Source of the DNA: Rhodospirillaceae bacterium
GTDB taxonomy: Bacteria; Pseudomonadota; Alphaproteobacteria; Rhodospirillales; Magnetospirillaceae
Reading direction: 5' to 3'
DNA: 26,205 nucleotides
NCBI GenBank assembly: GCA_013349735.1
Contig: DUZC01000003.1
Span: 1 to 26,205, forward strand
Position numbers and translations under genes: made by a program. The notes below the pieces were generated by a model. It was not told where the DNA came from and ran no database searches. It saw only the letters and a list, made by a program, of their open reading frames with translations. Below are positions 7,998 through 16,235 of this stretch, piece by piece (positions within the stretch are counted from its first letter, which is position 1; every line of letters starts with the position of its first letter).

Positions 7998-9221
7998 TCA
8001 ATTTCGCAAATCAGCGATCACCAATCCGTCATTGGCAAGACTGCCCGGCGGGTGCAAAACAACATCGCCTTTCAGTTTGCAGACGGCCTGAATACTGCTC
8101 TGAACCGCCGAGACAAGATCCAGCGCCGCGGAAAGCTCGCAATGCAAAGTCATCCGATCATTTTCTTGGTCCCGTTCAATCACCAATCGGGCGCGCAGGA
8201 TTTCCGGGTGCCGCTTTTGAATATCCGCCACCTGACTGGGATGGACAAACATCCCCCTGACCTTGGCGGTCTGATCCGCGCGCCCCATCCAGCCTTTTAT
8301 GCGCCGATTGGTGCGTCCGCACGGGCTGCAACCGGACAAAATGGTGGACAGATCTCCCGTGGCAAAACGGACCAGGGGGTAATCCGCCGACAGAGTCGTG
8401 ACCACCACCTCGCCGACTTCGCCATCGGGCACCGGATCCCCCGTTCCGGGGCGGACGATTTCTACAACCACCCCTTCGTCACTGATCAGCCCGTCGAGCG
8501 CATGGCTTTCATAGGCAATCAGTCCGAGATCAGCCGTCGCGTAACATTGCCGAACGCTTACCCCGAAATCGGCCAGCGATTGGCGCAAGGAAGGCGGCAG
8601 CCCCTCGCCCGACACGCAGGCTTTCGACAGAGAATGATGATCCAGCCCTAATTCCTGAGCCTTTTCTAAAATGATTTTCAGAAAAGAAGGCGTTCCGACA
8701 TAGGCCGCCGGACGCAGATCATGAAGGGCCCGGGCCTGTTGTTCGGTATTGCCGACACCGGCCGGAAAAACCGGACAACGCAGCGCCTGGGCCGCAGCGT
8801 CGAACATCATGCCGCCCGGCGTGAAATGATAAGAAAAAGCATTGTGAATCAAGTCACCTGAGACAAAACCGGCGGCATGCAAGGCCCGGGCAAGACGCCA
8901 CCAATCAGCGCCTTTTCCCTGCGGATCGTAAATCGGCCCCGGAGAGGCGAAAATATGCGCCATCTCCGGCAATGGCAGGGCGTTCAAGCCCCCGAAGGGA
9001 GGCAAGGCGCGCTGCATTTCGATCAAGGCGCTTTTTCGGGTAACCGGAAGCCGAGCCAGGGACTCCAGACTGGTCACCCTGGCGGGATCGCAATCGGCCA
9101 GCAGCGCGGCAAAATGGGTGGCCTTGGCTTTCGCCCAGGCGATCTGGCCGGGCAGCGATGCGGCCAAGGCGGCCTGGCGCTCATCGGCGCTACGGACCTC
9201 GAGGGAATCGAAAGGAACCAT
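7998..9221 (-). CDS. PaaK-like (phenylacetate-CoA ligase family) protein with degenerate ATP loop
   Basis: A 407-aa protein of the adenylate-forming superfamily, closest in layout to phenylacetate-CoA ligases. Conserved parts are GTPSFLKI, a CYATADLGLIAYE segment (equivalent to the Y-x-T-E region), FATGDLS (TGD motif) and GRADQTAKVRGMFVHPSQV (hinge motif). The ATP-phosphate loop, normally SSGTTGxPT, is instead ASPGPIYDPQG (about residues 92-102, near 8922-8951). Ligase activity is therefore uncertain. The ATG at 9221 follows GAGAGGA at about 7 nt. It sits 12 nt downstream of livF in a transporter operon that also holds a normal acyl-CoA ligase. From memory, similar genes with the SPGPIY segment occur beside Liv-type transporters in other alphaproteobacteria, which suggests a conserved variant rather than decay. 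Confidence 0.78.
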   Translation of the reverse strand: MVPFDSLEVRSADERQAALAASLPGQIAWAKAKATHFAALLADCDPARVTSLESLARLPVTRKSALIEMQRALPPFGGLNALPLPEMAHIFASPGPIYDPQGKGADWWRLARALHAAGFVSGDLIHNAFSYHFTPGGMMFDAAAQALRCPVFPAGVGNTEQQARALHDLRPAAYVGTPSFLKIILEKAQELGLDHHSLSKACVSGEGLPPSLRQSLADFGVSVRQCYATADLGLIAYESHALDGLISDEGVVVEIVRPGTGDPVPDGEVGEVVVTTLSADYPLVRFATGDLSTILSGCSPCGRTNRRIKGWMGRADQTAKVRGMFVHPSQVADIQKRHPEILRARLVIERDQENDRMTLHCELSAALDLVSAVQSSIQAVCKLKGDVVLHPPGSLANDGLVIADLRN

Positions 9222-9233
9222 AGAAAAATCCTC

Positions 9234-10058
9234 TCAGAGCCAGCGTTTACGCCGTTTATAAGACTTCAGGTTCTTGAATGACTTTCGTTCTTTGTCGCCG
9301 CCCAGATAGAACTCTTTGACGTCCTCATTGTTAACCAAGTCGTCGCGGGTTCCATCAAGTACGATCTTGCCGGATTCCATGACATAGCCATAAGACGCCA
9401 CTTTCAAGGCCATGCGCGCATTCTGTTCAACCAACAAAATCGTGATGGCAAGGTCCTGGCAAAGCTGTTCGATGATGGTGAAAACTTCCTTGACCAGCAA
9501 AGGAGAAAGCCCCATCGACGGCTCGTCGAGCAGAATCATTTTGGGCCGGGCCATAATTGCCCGGCCAATCGCCAACATCTGTTGTTCTCCTCCGGAAAGA
9601 TAGCCCGATAATCCGGTGCGTTCCTGCAAACGGGGGAAATAACTGAACACCATGTCGATATCGCGGCGAATCGCCCGTTCGCCGTCTTTGCGGGTAAAGG
9701 CCCCAAGCCGAAGATTTTCAGTGATGGTCATGTCTTCGATGATCCGCCGCCCCTCCATCACCTGGAAGATGCCCCGCCTGACGATATCTTCAGGGGGCCG
9801 GTTGGCGATATTTTCGCCAAGGAAGGTGATGCTGCCGCGGGTAACCGCCCCGTTCTCAGTGGCCAGCAGACCGGAAATCGCCTTCAGAGTTGTGGACTTG
9901 CCGGCACCGTTGGGTCCCAGCAAGGTCACCACCTTGCCGGCTGGAACCTCGAGACTGACGCCACGCAATACCAAAATGACGTCGTCATAAACCACTTCGA
10001 TATTGTTAACCGAAAGAATGCTTTCTGCGGTCGCATTCTGGCTGGCGGGTTCGCCCAT
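9234..10058 (-). CDS. livF: Branched-chain-type ABC transporter ATP-binding protein LivF
   Basis: A 274-aa ATPase subunit of a HAAT/Liv-type importer. It shows Walker A GPNGAGKST (about residue 48), signature LSGGEQQML, Walker B MILLDEPS, and the LivF-typical VEQNAR in place of the switch histidine. The protein ends with a strongly basic tail (KERKSFKNLKSYKRRKRWL), seen in the subgroup of LivF proteins found with CoA-ligase genes. It works on the cytoplasmic face with LivG, LivH and LivM. The gene follows livK after a 57-nt gap that holds a strong hairpin with a T-run, so its expression may be lower than that of livK. The ATG at 10058 is preceded by a modest GGGA. Confidence 0.93.
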   Translation of the reverse strand: MGEPASQNATAESILSVNNIEVVYDDVILVLRGVSLEVPAGKVVTLLGPNGAGKSTTLKAISGLLATENGAVTRGSITFLGENIANRPPEDIVRRGIFQVMEGRRIIEDMTITENLRLGAFTRKDGERAIRRDIDMVFSYFPRLQERTGLSGYLSGGEQQMLAIGRAIMARPKMILLDEPSMGLSPLLVKEVFTIIEQLCQDLAITILLVEQNARMALKVASYGYVMESGKIVLDGTRDDLVNNEDVKEFYLGGDKERKSFKNLKSYKRRKRWL

Positions 10059-10071
10059 TTTGATCGTCCCG

Positions 10072-10104
10072 AAAAAGAGCCAGGCCGGATCAGGCCGGCC
10101 TGGC
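10072..10104 (-). terminator. Hairpin with T-run between livK and livF (attenuator or partial terminator)
   Basis: Read on the minus strand, a perfect 10-bp stem (GCCAGGCCGG with CCGGCCTGGC, plus-strand 10079-10088 and 10095-10104) with a 6-nt loop is followed at once by TCTTTTTC. This is the form of an intrinsic terminator, but it lies inside an operon, after the binding-protein gene and before livF. Such structures often protect upstream mRNA and reduce read-through, giving more binding protein than transporter. Confidence 0.65.
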
Positions 10105-10115
10105 CATGTGCGATA

Positions 10116-11354
10116 TTACCAACCAAGCCATTCCGGGCGGCGCGGCAGATTAGCCGTAAAGATCTTTCCCGAAGTGATGGTGCCCCCTTTGGTATGGGCC
10201 TGATAGACCATGACCTCGGTGGTGCCACGATGGTCGTCGGCCTTCCAACCCGATGGCAAACAGACCCCTTCCAGACCGGCCGGCACCCAATTGGATTTTT
10301 GATACATGGCGGCCTTGATATTTGGCCCGGTAATGCCGCCCGCCCGGTCGGCTATTTCCATGGCTTCCTTCATGAAATAGACCGAGCAGATGGCCCGAAT
10401 ATAATGGGCGCTGCGTGCTTCGGCGCCGCTGGGATCAGAAACTTTTGAAATCTCGCGGACCAACGCCATGCCAGGGCTTTGGTCCGTCCAGGTCGCCGCG
10501 GCCACCACCCAGGCGATGCCATCCGCCGCATCACCGGCGGTTTTCAAAGACGACTCGTCCATACCCCAAATATTCCCAAGAAACTGGGTTTGCACCCCGA
10601 CCGTTTCACAAGACTTCAGCAAGGAAATGGTGGAGCCGGCGGTATTGGCCAAATAGGCATAATTGGCACCAGACTCTTTCAAGCTAAGACATTGCGCCTT
10701 GAAGTCGCCTGGCTTCAGAGAATACTGAATTTCCGGTAAAATATCGAAGCCGACCTCTTTGGCATAGGCACCGCAGGCAAGTTTCGGCGCATTCGGATAA
10801 GGATGGTTGTCGCCCATATGGACGAATTTTGGCTTTCCTTTTCCACCCTTCTTCTTCCAGTCATCGGCGGCCCAAGCCACCAAACCACGACAGCCATCCG
10901 AATAAGAGGGGCCATAAAAGAAATTATAGGGGGCAGCCCGCGCCGATGTCTTGCCCTGAGGATCCGTCAAATGCCCGGAATAGGAAGCCGAAAAATAGGG
11001 AATCTGATCTTTGGCAACGGCGCCGGACAGAGCTTCGGTATCGCCGGTCCCCCAGCCTTGGATCGCCACGACTTTGTCGTCACCGGTCAGCTTCTTGTAG
11101 GAAGACATGGCTCTTGGCACCTCATAGGCGTAATCCACTGTCTCAAAAATCAGCTTTTTGCCGGCGACTCCGCCATGGGCGTTGAGGTAGTTCATGGCAT
11201 CAGCGATCCCCGCCGCATAGGGCTTGCCCACGGACGAGGTCGCACCGGTCAAATCAGCGATATGACCGACCGGGATGCCTTCGGCAGCCCAAGCCGGACC
11301 GGCGGCCAGGACCAGAACCGCCCCCAAATGCCTTAACGTAAAACCTTGCTTCAT
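10116..11354 (-). CDS. livK: Periplasmic substrate-binding protein of the Liv-type transporter
   Basis: A 412-aa type-1 periplasmic binding protein. Residues 1-23 form a Sec signal peptide (basic start, hydrophobic core LGAVLVLAAGP, cleavage after AWA), leaving a mature protein that begins AEGIPVGHIADLTGATSSVG. That opening and the later GDNHPYPN and WVPAGLEGVCLPSGW segments fit the branched-chain/amide/organic-acid binding proteins. The true ligand cannot be read from sequence; the neighbouring CoA-ligase genes suggest a carboxylic acid rather than an amino acid. The ATG at 11354 is preceded by GAGGA with good spacing. The gene sits between livM and livF, and a terminator-like hairpin follows its stop codon. 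The symbol is used by family only. Confidence 0.85.
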   Translation of the reverse strand: MKQGFTLRHLGAVLVLAAGPAWAAEGIPVGHIADLTGATSSVGKPYAAGIADAMNYLNAHGGVAGKKLIFETVDYAYEVPRAMSSYKKLTGDDKVVAIQGWGTGDTEALSGAVAKDQIPYFSASYSGHLTDPQGKTSARAAPYNFFYGPSYSDGCRGLVAWAADDWKKKGGKGKPKFVHMGDNHPYPNAPKLACGAYAKEVGFDILPEIQYSLKPGDFKAQCLSLKESGANYAYLANTAGSTISLLKSCETVGVQTQFLGNIWGMDESSLKTAGDAADGIAWVVAAATWTDQSPGMALVREISKVSDPSGAEARSAHYIRAICSVYFMKEAMEIADRAGGITGPNIKAAMYQKSNWVPAGLEGVCLPSGWKADDHRGTTEVMVYQAHTKGGTITSGKIFTANLPRRPEWLGW

Positions 11355-11378
11355 GACGTTCCTCGCTGCTTTTTTTGG

Positions 11379-12449
11379 TTAGTGAGAAAATGGATAAAGC
11401 TTCCAATAGAGTTTGATCTGATGCCAACGGTGCGCCAGCCCATCGGGTTCAAAAATCAAAAACAGGATAATCGCCAAACCAATGGCGGCCTCCTTCAAAT
11501 AGGCCAGACCGGTGCTGAGCAGCGGTGAATCGCCCAGCACGGTCTTGGCCAAACCGGCGACAGCGCCGGTCGCTTCGGGCAAAAGAACCATGAAGGCGGC
11601 CCCCATCAGGGTGCCTTTGACCGACCCCATACCACCGATAATAATCATGGCCAGAAATTGAATTGAAAGAAGGATTGTAAAGCCCTCATCCGAGACATAG
11701 CCAAGATAATGTCCGTATAGAGCGCCCCCTAATCCGGCATAAAAAGAAGAAATGCCAAAGGACAGGATCCGATATTTTGTCAGATTGATTCCCATAACTT
11801 CGGCGGAAAGATAGTGGTCGCGCAAGGCGACAAAGGCTCGCCCATCACGGCTGCGCAGCAAATTGCTGCCGGCCAGATACATCACCACCAGCCAGAACAA
11901 CACCACATAAAAATAGCTGCGGTCGCCAGCCAACTCATAGCCGAAAAGAGAGACCGGGTTCGCCACGCTTCCCGCCGAACCGCCGGTAAACCAATTGGCC
12001 CTGGCAAAGAAATCTTCCAAAATAAACTGCGAGGCAAAAGTGGCGATGGCCAGATACAGCCCTTTCAGCCGACCTGCCGGGATCCCAAACAACAGTCCGA
12101 GCAAGGTGGTCATTACCCCCGCCAGCGGGATCGTGAGTGCCACCGGGATATCGTACCGGTTGTTCAGCCAGGCCGAAGCAAAGGCGCCGAAACCAAAAAA
12201 GCCGGCATGACCAAGCGAGATCTGCCCAGTGCAGCCGACCAAAATGTTCAGCCCCAAGGCGGCAATACTGTAATAGCCAACCTGGATCAGCAAATTGAGC
12301 CCATAGCTGCGTAAATAGAACGGAGCCAACCCCACCAGGATCAAGCCCAACAACAATGCGCCCCGCGTAAAGGGGGTCGGGAACAAGGTGGTATCCGCCC
12401 CATAACTTGTCCTGAACTGACCGCAAGGCTGGGTGCTGGAGGACAACAT
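11379..12449 (-). CDS. livM: Branched-chain-type ABC transporter permease LivM
   Basis: A 356-aa inner-membrane permease with many hydrophobic segments. The characteristic permease region is GLNILVGCTGQISLGHAGFFGFGAF, followed by GIPAGRLKGLYLAIATFA, and the late cytoplasmic loop is FLAMIIIGGMGSVKGTLMGAAF, which contacts the ATPase. The ATG at 12449 lies 4 nt after the livH stop. A longer in-frame reading from 12491 would overlap livH by 38 nt and is less likely. The N-terminal 25 or so residues are hydrophilic before the first membrane helix (GALLLGLILVGLAPFYL). It pairs with LivH to form the channel. livK starts 24 nt further on. Confidence 0.92.
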   Translation of the reverse strand: MLSSSTQPCGQFRTSYGADTTLFPTPFTRGALLLGLILVGLAPFYLRSYGLNLLIQVGYYSIAALGLNILVGCTGQISLGHAGFFGFGAFASAWLNNRYDIPVALTIPLAGVMTTLLGLLFGIPAGRLKGLYLAIATFASQFILEDFFARANWFTGGSAGSVANPVSLFGYELAGDRSYFYVVLFWLVVMYLAGSNLLRSRDGRAFVALRDHYLSAEVMGINLTKYRILSFGISSFYAGLGGALYGHYLGYVSDEGFTILLSIQFLAMIIIGGMGSVKGTLMGAAFMVLLPEATGAVAGLAKTVLGDSPLLSTGLAYLKEAAIGLAIILFLIFEPDGLAHRWHQIKLYWKLYPFSH

Positions 12450-12453
12450 CGGG

Positions 12454-13347
12454 CTAAACCCTTTCGATCTTGCGGGTGCCGAACAAGCCATAGGGCTTGA
12501 TCATGAGAATGATCACCAGAACATAAAAGGGCGCGACGGTATAAAGATTGCCAAGATGGAGCCATTGCCCATCAAAATATTCGGCCAGATTTTCAATCAG
12601 ACCGACGATCAGACCGCCGACAATGGCGCCAACAATCGAGTCAAGACCACCGACAATTACCGCCGGAAAAACCTTAAGGCCAAAAAAGGACAGGGCCGAG
12701 GACACACCATTGACCATGCCCACGACCACCCCGGCCAAGGCTGAAACCATCGCCGAGATAGCCCAGGCAGTAGCAAAGACCCGTTTGACGGATATGCCGA
12801 GACTTTGCGCAACTTGCTGATCAAAGGCGGTGGCCCGCATGGCCAGCCCCATCCGCGAATAGCGAAAGAACCAGGCAAAGGACACCATGATGACCAGCGA
12901 CACGGCCATACTCATAAGATAAGGCGTTTGCACCTGGAGGCCGCCGATATTGACGGATTTCATTGGGAAGATGTCGGGAAAGGGCTGAGGCCAGGGACCA
13001 AAAATCCACTTCATCATCGACTGGAAAAAAATCGACAGGCCCACAGTGACCATAATGACCGAAATGATTGGCTCGCCAATCAAGGGCCGCAACACGATCA
13101 TCTGCAACAAGATGCCGAAAATCAGCATGAACAGGAATGTGGCTGGAAAGGCAATCCAAAAGGGCCACTGCGCCTGGACAACCAGCCACCAGCAGGTCCA
13201 GGCCCCGATCAGCAGAAACTCGCCCTGAGCGAAATTGACCACCTGTGTCGATTTATAAATCAGCACAAAACACATGGCGATGACGCCATAGAGCGTGCCA
13301 ACGATTAATCCGTTGATGATCAGTTGGAAGAGAAGACTGCTTTGCAT
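12454..13347 (-). CDS. livH: Branched-chain-type ABC transporter permease LivH
   Basis: A 297-aa hydrophobic inner-membrane permease with about eight membrane segments. Family hallmarks are LIINGLIVGTLYGVIAMCFVLIY near the start, VVNFAQGEFLLIGAW, SRMGLAMRATAFDQQVAQSLGI (cytoplasmic coupling loop) and FPAVIVGGLDSIVGAIVGGLIVGL. The start at 13347 is preceded by a run of G (AGGGGGGT). It lies 9 nt after the acyl-CoA ligase stop and 4 nt before livM. Its partners are LivM and the two ATPases. The length is normal and no damage is visible. Confidence 0.93.
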   Translation of the reverse strand: MQSSLLFQLIINGLIVGTLYGVIAMCFVLIYKSTQVVNFAQGEFLLIGAWTCWWLVVQAQWPFWIAFPATFLFMLIFGILLQMIVLRPLIGEPIISVIMVTVGLSIFFQSMMKWIFGPWPQPFPDIFPMKSVNIGGLQVQTPYLMSMAVSLVIMVSFAWFFRYSRMGLAMRATAFDQQVAQSLGISVKRVFATAWAISAMVSALAGVVVGMVNGVSSALSFFGLKVFPAVIVGGLDSIVGAIVGGLIVGLIENLAEYFDGQWLHLGNLYTVAPFYVLVIILMIKPYGLFGTRKIERV

Positions 13348-13356
13348 GCCACCCCC

Positions 13357-15276
13357 CTAACCCGTCTCAGACAACAAAGTAACCACCCTCAACCGGGTCT
13401 GAACCCGGGTGGTCGTGCCGTCCTGATAAGTGATAACGGCATCCACCGGCACCTCGGTCTGATCTCGGTAAAGCGCGTCGATGATCTCGCCATATTTCTC
13501 ATTGATCACGCCGCGCCGCACTTTGCGGGTACGGGTCAGTTCGCCGTCATCGGCATCCAACTCTTTGTAGAGAAGCAGGAATTTCCGAATGCGCTGCGGC
13601 TCTGGCAATGTCTTATTGACCGTTTCCACTTCCCGCTGAACCAGGCCGTACACCGCGTCCAATGAAGCCAAGCTGGCATAATTGGTAAAGGCGATAGCTT
13701 TTTGTTCGGCCCATTTCGACAGAATGGAATAACGGATACAGATCAGCGCCGAAAGATAGGGCTTGCCGTGACCAAGAATCACCGCTTCGGCAATGAAGGG
13801 AGAAAATTTCAGTTTATTTTCAATAAACTGTGGCGAGAAACGCACATCGAGACTGGTGGTGGCGATATCCTTGATCCGATCAATCACCACCAGGTGATTG
13901 CTTTCGGTCTTGAAATAACCGGCATCACCGGTCTTCATCCAGCCATCCACCAGATCGGCCAAACTGCCTTCGGGATTTTTATAGTAACCGGCGAACATCC
14001 CCAATGTCCTGGCGACAATCTCGCCAACACCATTGGCATCCGGCGCATCAATCCGTACTTCGCTGCCCGGCATGGCCAGGCCCACCGTATCGAAATCGAC
14101 GTCATCGGCGCGGTGAACAGTATAGGCGCCCGACAGCTCGGTCTGACCATAGATCTGGCGCAGCGGCACACCCATGGCCAAGAAAAAGCGGAAGGTGTCA
14201 GGACCAAGCGCAGCGCCCCCCGTGGCAGCAGAACGCAGAAATGAAAAGCCAAGCCGGTCACGCAAAGCACGAAATAACAACCACTCGGCCAGGAATGAAC
14301 GTCTGTTCTGATCCAGAGCCCGCATCCCCCACCCCATGGCACGATTGAATATCCATTGCTTGAAGCGGGTGCTGTCCATCATTTTCGACCGGACTTCGGC
14401 GGCAATAGCTTCCCACATGCGCGGCGCCAACAGAATGAAATGAGGGCCGATCTCACGCATATCGGCCATCATGGTTTCCGGCTCTTCGACAAAATTAACG
14501 ATACTGCGACATAAAAGCGGCTGCACCACCGCATAAATCTGCTCCATGATCCATGGCAAGGGCAGCACGGAAACGTAATTATCGCCCGGTCTTTTGGCGT
14601 CAACCTGCAAATAGGCCAAACCGTGACGCAGCAGGGCTCCGGCCTGCATCATCGCCAATTTCGGATGGGACGTGGTCCCCGAGGTTGTGCAAAGAATGGC
14701 AACCTCGTCGCCTTTGCCGTCTTCAATCAGACGATCAAACAGTCCTGGATCACTGGCCAGCAGGCGATCCGCACGCAAGCCCAACTCGGCCGCGGCCAAC
14801 AATCTGGGATCGTGATATTTGCGCATCCCGCGCGGATCAAAATAAACAATATGCCGCAAGGCCGGCAGCTGATCGGCGATTTCAAGCAGCTTATCCACCT
14901 GTTCCTCGTCTTCGGCAAAGACGACGGCGGTCTCGGTATAGGACAAGAGATAGGTTGCCTCGGCGCCCATGGAATCTTGATAAATGCCCAGCGACATCGC
15001 ACCGACCACATGGGCCGCCACTTCGCCCCAAACCCAATGCGGCCGGTTCTTGCCAAGCAAAGCTACGACTTCGCCCCGCTTGACCCCAAGCGTGGTCAGC
15101 CCCAAAGCCAAGGCGCGCACCTGATCCAGATAATCCTGCCAGGTGAACAGCTTCCAGATGCCGAAATCCTTCTCGCGCATGGCCAGCTCGCCGGGCCAGT
15201 GCCGGGCGTTCCAGCGCAACATTTTGGGAAAAGTGTCGCGATCGCCCAGGAAATCAAAGTTCTCCGCCTGGGTCAT
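13357..15276 (-). CDS. AMP-dependent (long-chain-type) acyl-CoA synthetase
   Basis: A 639-aa adenylate-forming enzyme expected to activate a carboxylic acid with ATP and CoA. The ATP loop is TSGTTSHPKLAMM (Ser in place of the usual Gly before the HPK), the second motif is IYGQTELSGAYT, and the TGD motif is WMKTGDAGYF with DRIKDIATTS as the hinge. The size and the insert between motifs match the long-chain FadD-like branch, but the substrate may be another hydrophobic or aromatic acid. Its ATG overlaps the livG stop (ATGA at 15273-15276), so the two genes are translationally coupled. The place inside a Liv-type transporter operon suggests it traps the imported acid as a CoA ester. Confidence 0.9.
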   Translation of the reverse strand: MTQAENFDFLGDRDTFPKMLRWNARHWPGELAMREKDFGIWKLFTWQDYLDQVRALALGLTTLGVKRGEVVALLGKNRPHWVWGEVAAHVVGAMSLGIYQDSMGAEATYLLSYTETAVVFAEDEEQVDKLLEIADQLPALRHIVYFDPRGMRKYHDPRLLAAAELGLRADRLLASDPGLFDRLIEDGKGDEVAILCTTSGTTSHPKLAMMQAGALLRHGLAYLQVDAKRPGDNYVSVLPLPWIMEQIYAVVQPLLCRSIVNFVEEPETMMADMREIGPHFILLAPRMWEAIAAEVRSKMMDSTRFKQWIFNRAMGWGMRALDQNRRSFLAEWLLFRALRDRLGFSFLRSAATGGAALGPDTFRFFLAMGVPLRQIYGQTELSGAYTVHRADDVDFDTVGLAMPGSEVRIDAPDANGVGEIVARTLGMFAGYYKNPEGSLADLVDGWMKTGDAGYFKTESNHLVVIDRIKDIATTSLDVRFSPQFIENKLKFSPFIAEAVILGHGKPYLSALICIRYSILSKWAEQKAIAFTNYASLASLDAVYGLVQREVETVNKTLPEPQRIRKFLLLYKELDADDGELTRTRKVRRGVINEKYGEIIDALYRDQTEVPVDAVITYQDGTTTRVQTRLRVVTLLSETG

Positions 15277-16091
15277 GTTTCCCCCGGCGGGCTGTTCGGC
15301 TGATCTTCGTTATCAATGCCGAGATAGGCCACTTTGACCCGTTCATTCGCAGCCACCTCGGCCGGCAGGCCTTCGGCGATTTTCGAGCCAAATTCAAGGA
15401 CCATCACGCGGTTGGAAATATCCATCACCACGCCCATGTCATGTTCGATCATGATCACGGTCATGCCCCACTCTTCATTGAGATCAACAATGTAGCGGGC
15501 CATGTCTTCTTTTTCTTCGAGATTCATTCCAGCCATGGGCTCGTCCAGCAGAATGATTTTCGGCTCAACGGCCATCGCCCTGGCCAATTCAACCCGCTTT
15601 CTCAAACCGTAGGATAAGGTTCCGGCGGTGGCCTTGCGGATCGGACCGATTTCAAGAAAATCGATAATTTCCTCGACTTTCCGACGGTGGGTCAGTTCCT
15701 CGCGCCGAGCCCCTGACAACCAATATAAAGCGCCCGTCAAAAAATTATTTTTTAGCAAATGGTGGCGCCCCACCATGATGTTGTCGAGAACTGACATATG
15801 GCCAAACAAGGCGAGATTTTGGAAGGTTCGCCCCAGCCCCAAAACCGCCCGCCGGTCCGGTGGCAGCGAGGTAATATCGCGCCCTTCCAACAGGATCTGG
15901 CCGGAGTTCGGCCGGTAGCGCCCCGAAATGCAATTCAGCATCGAGGTCTTGCCAGCGCCATTGGGACCGATGATAGAAAACAGCTCGCCTTGCGCAACGG
16001 AAAAGCTGACTTCGGTCAGAGCGCGCAGCCCGCCAAAGCCTAACGACACAGAACAGACTTCGAGTATTGAGTCAGCCGACCCCACGCTCAC
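15273..16091 (-). CDS. livG: Branched-chain-type ABC transporter ATP-binding protein LivG
   Basis: A 272-aa ATPase subunit and the first gene of the minus-strand operon. Motifs are Walker A GPNGAGKTS, Q-loop FQNLALFGHMSVLDN, signature LSYGLRKRVELARAMA, Walker B IILLDEPMAGMN and switch His in MIEHDMGVV. The frame is open to a TTG at 16106, but no ribosome site precedes it. GGAG lies just before GTG 16091 (4 nt), and a second GTG at 16085 is also possible; I chose 16091. LivG pairs with LivF on the cytoplasmic side of the LivHM channel. Its promoter region shares a -35/-10/operator design with that of the leucine operon and lies beside a toxin-antitoxin pair. Confidence 0.9.
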   Translation of the reverse strand: MSVGSADSILEVCSVSLGFGGLRALTEVSFSVAQGELFSIIGPNGAGKTSMLNCISGRYRPNSGQILLEGRDITSLPPDRRAVLGLGRTFQNLALFGHMSVLDNIMVGRHHLLKNNFLTGALYWLSGARREELTHRRKVEEIIDFLEIGPIRKATAGTLSYGLRKRVELARAMAVEPKIILLDEPMAGMNLEEKEDMARYIVDLNEEWGMTVIMIEHDMGVVMDISNRVMVLEFGSKIAEGLPAEVAANERVKVAYLGIDNEDQPNSPPGET

Positions 16092-16136
16092 ACGTCTCCA
16101 TCCCAATTCTTATTTCTTAGTTTTTATAACTTTGAG

Positions 16137-16152
16137 GAAAGATCATACGTCT
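16137..16152. promoter_or_regulatory. Candidate second copy of the ivd operator
   Basis: The core GATCATACGT (16141-16150) is the exact complement of ACGTATGATC in the ivd operator (506-515). Over the full 16 positions the two sites agree at 13. The arms here are degenerate, so a regulator would bind more weakly if it binds at all. Confidence 0.35.
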
Positions 16153-16169
16153 CTCGTAATCCCGGGCAA
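16142..16169 (-). promoter_or_regulatory. Predicted promoter of the livG operon
   Basis: On the minus strand TTGCCC (16169 to 16164) is followed after 16 nt by TATGAT (16147 to 16142). The predicted start near 16135 leaves about 45 nt before the GTG at 16091. Both the spacer length and the -10 box are the same as in the ivd promoter, with ACG just before and C just after TATGAT. Confidence 0.5.
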
Positions 16170-16170
16170 G

Positions 16171-16180
16171 GATATTTATC
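16171..16180. promoter_or_regulatory. Candidate TA operator, half of a pair (upstream copy)
   Basis: GATATTTATC differs by one base from the perfect palindrome GATAATTATC found 85 bp further on. It lies directly upstream of the livG -35 box (16164-16169), so binding here could also touch livG expression. Statistical support is weak because the element is only 10 bp and AT-rich. Confidence 0.25.
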
Positions 16181-16235
16181 ACACCAAGCCCTTACTGCCC
16201 AAAGGGCCTGAAAGCGACAATGCTCATGGGATGGC

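Noticed and set aside
7959..8651. 230-codon plus-strand frame opposite the PaaK-like gene
   Set aside because: It is antisense to a protein with clear family motifs and has no ribosome site or recognisable domain.
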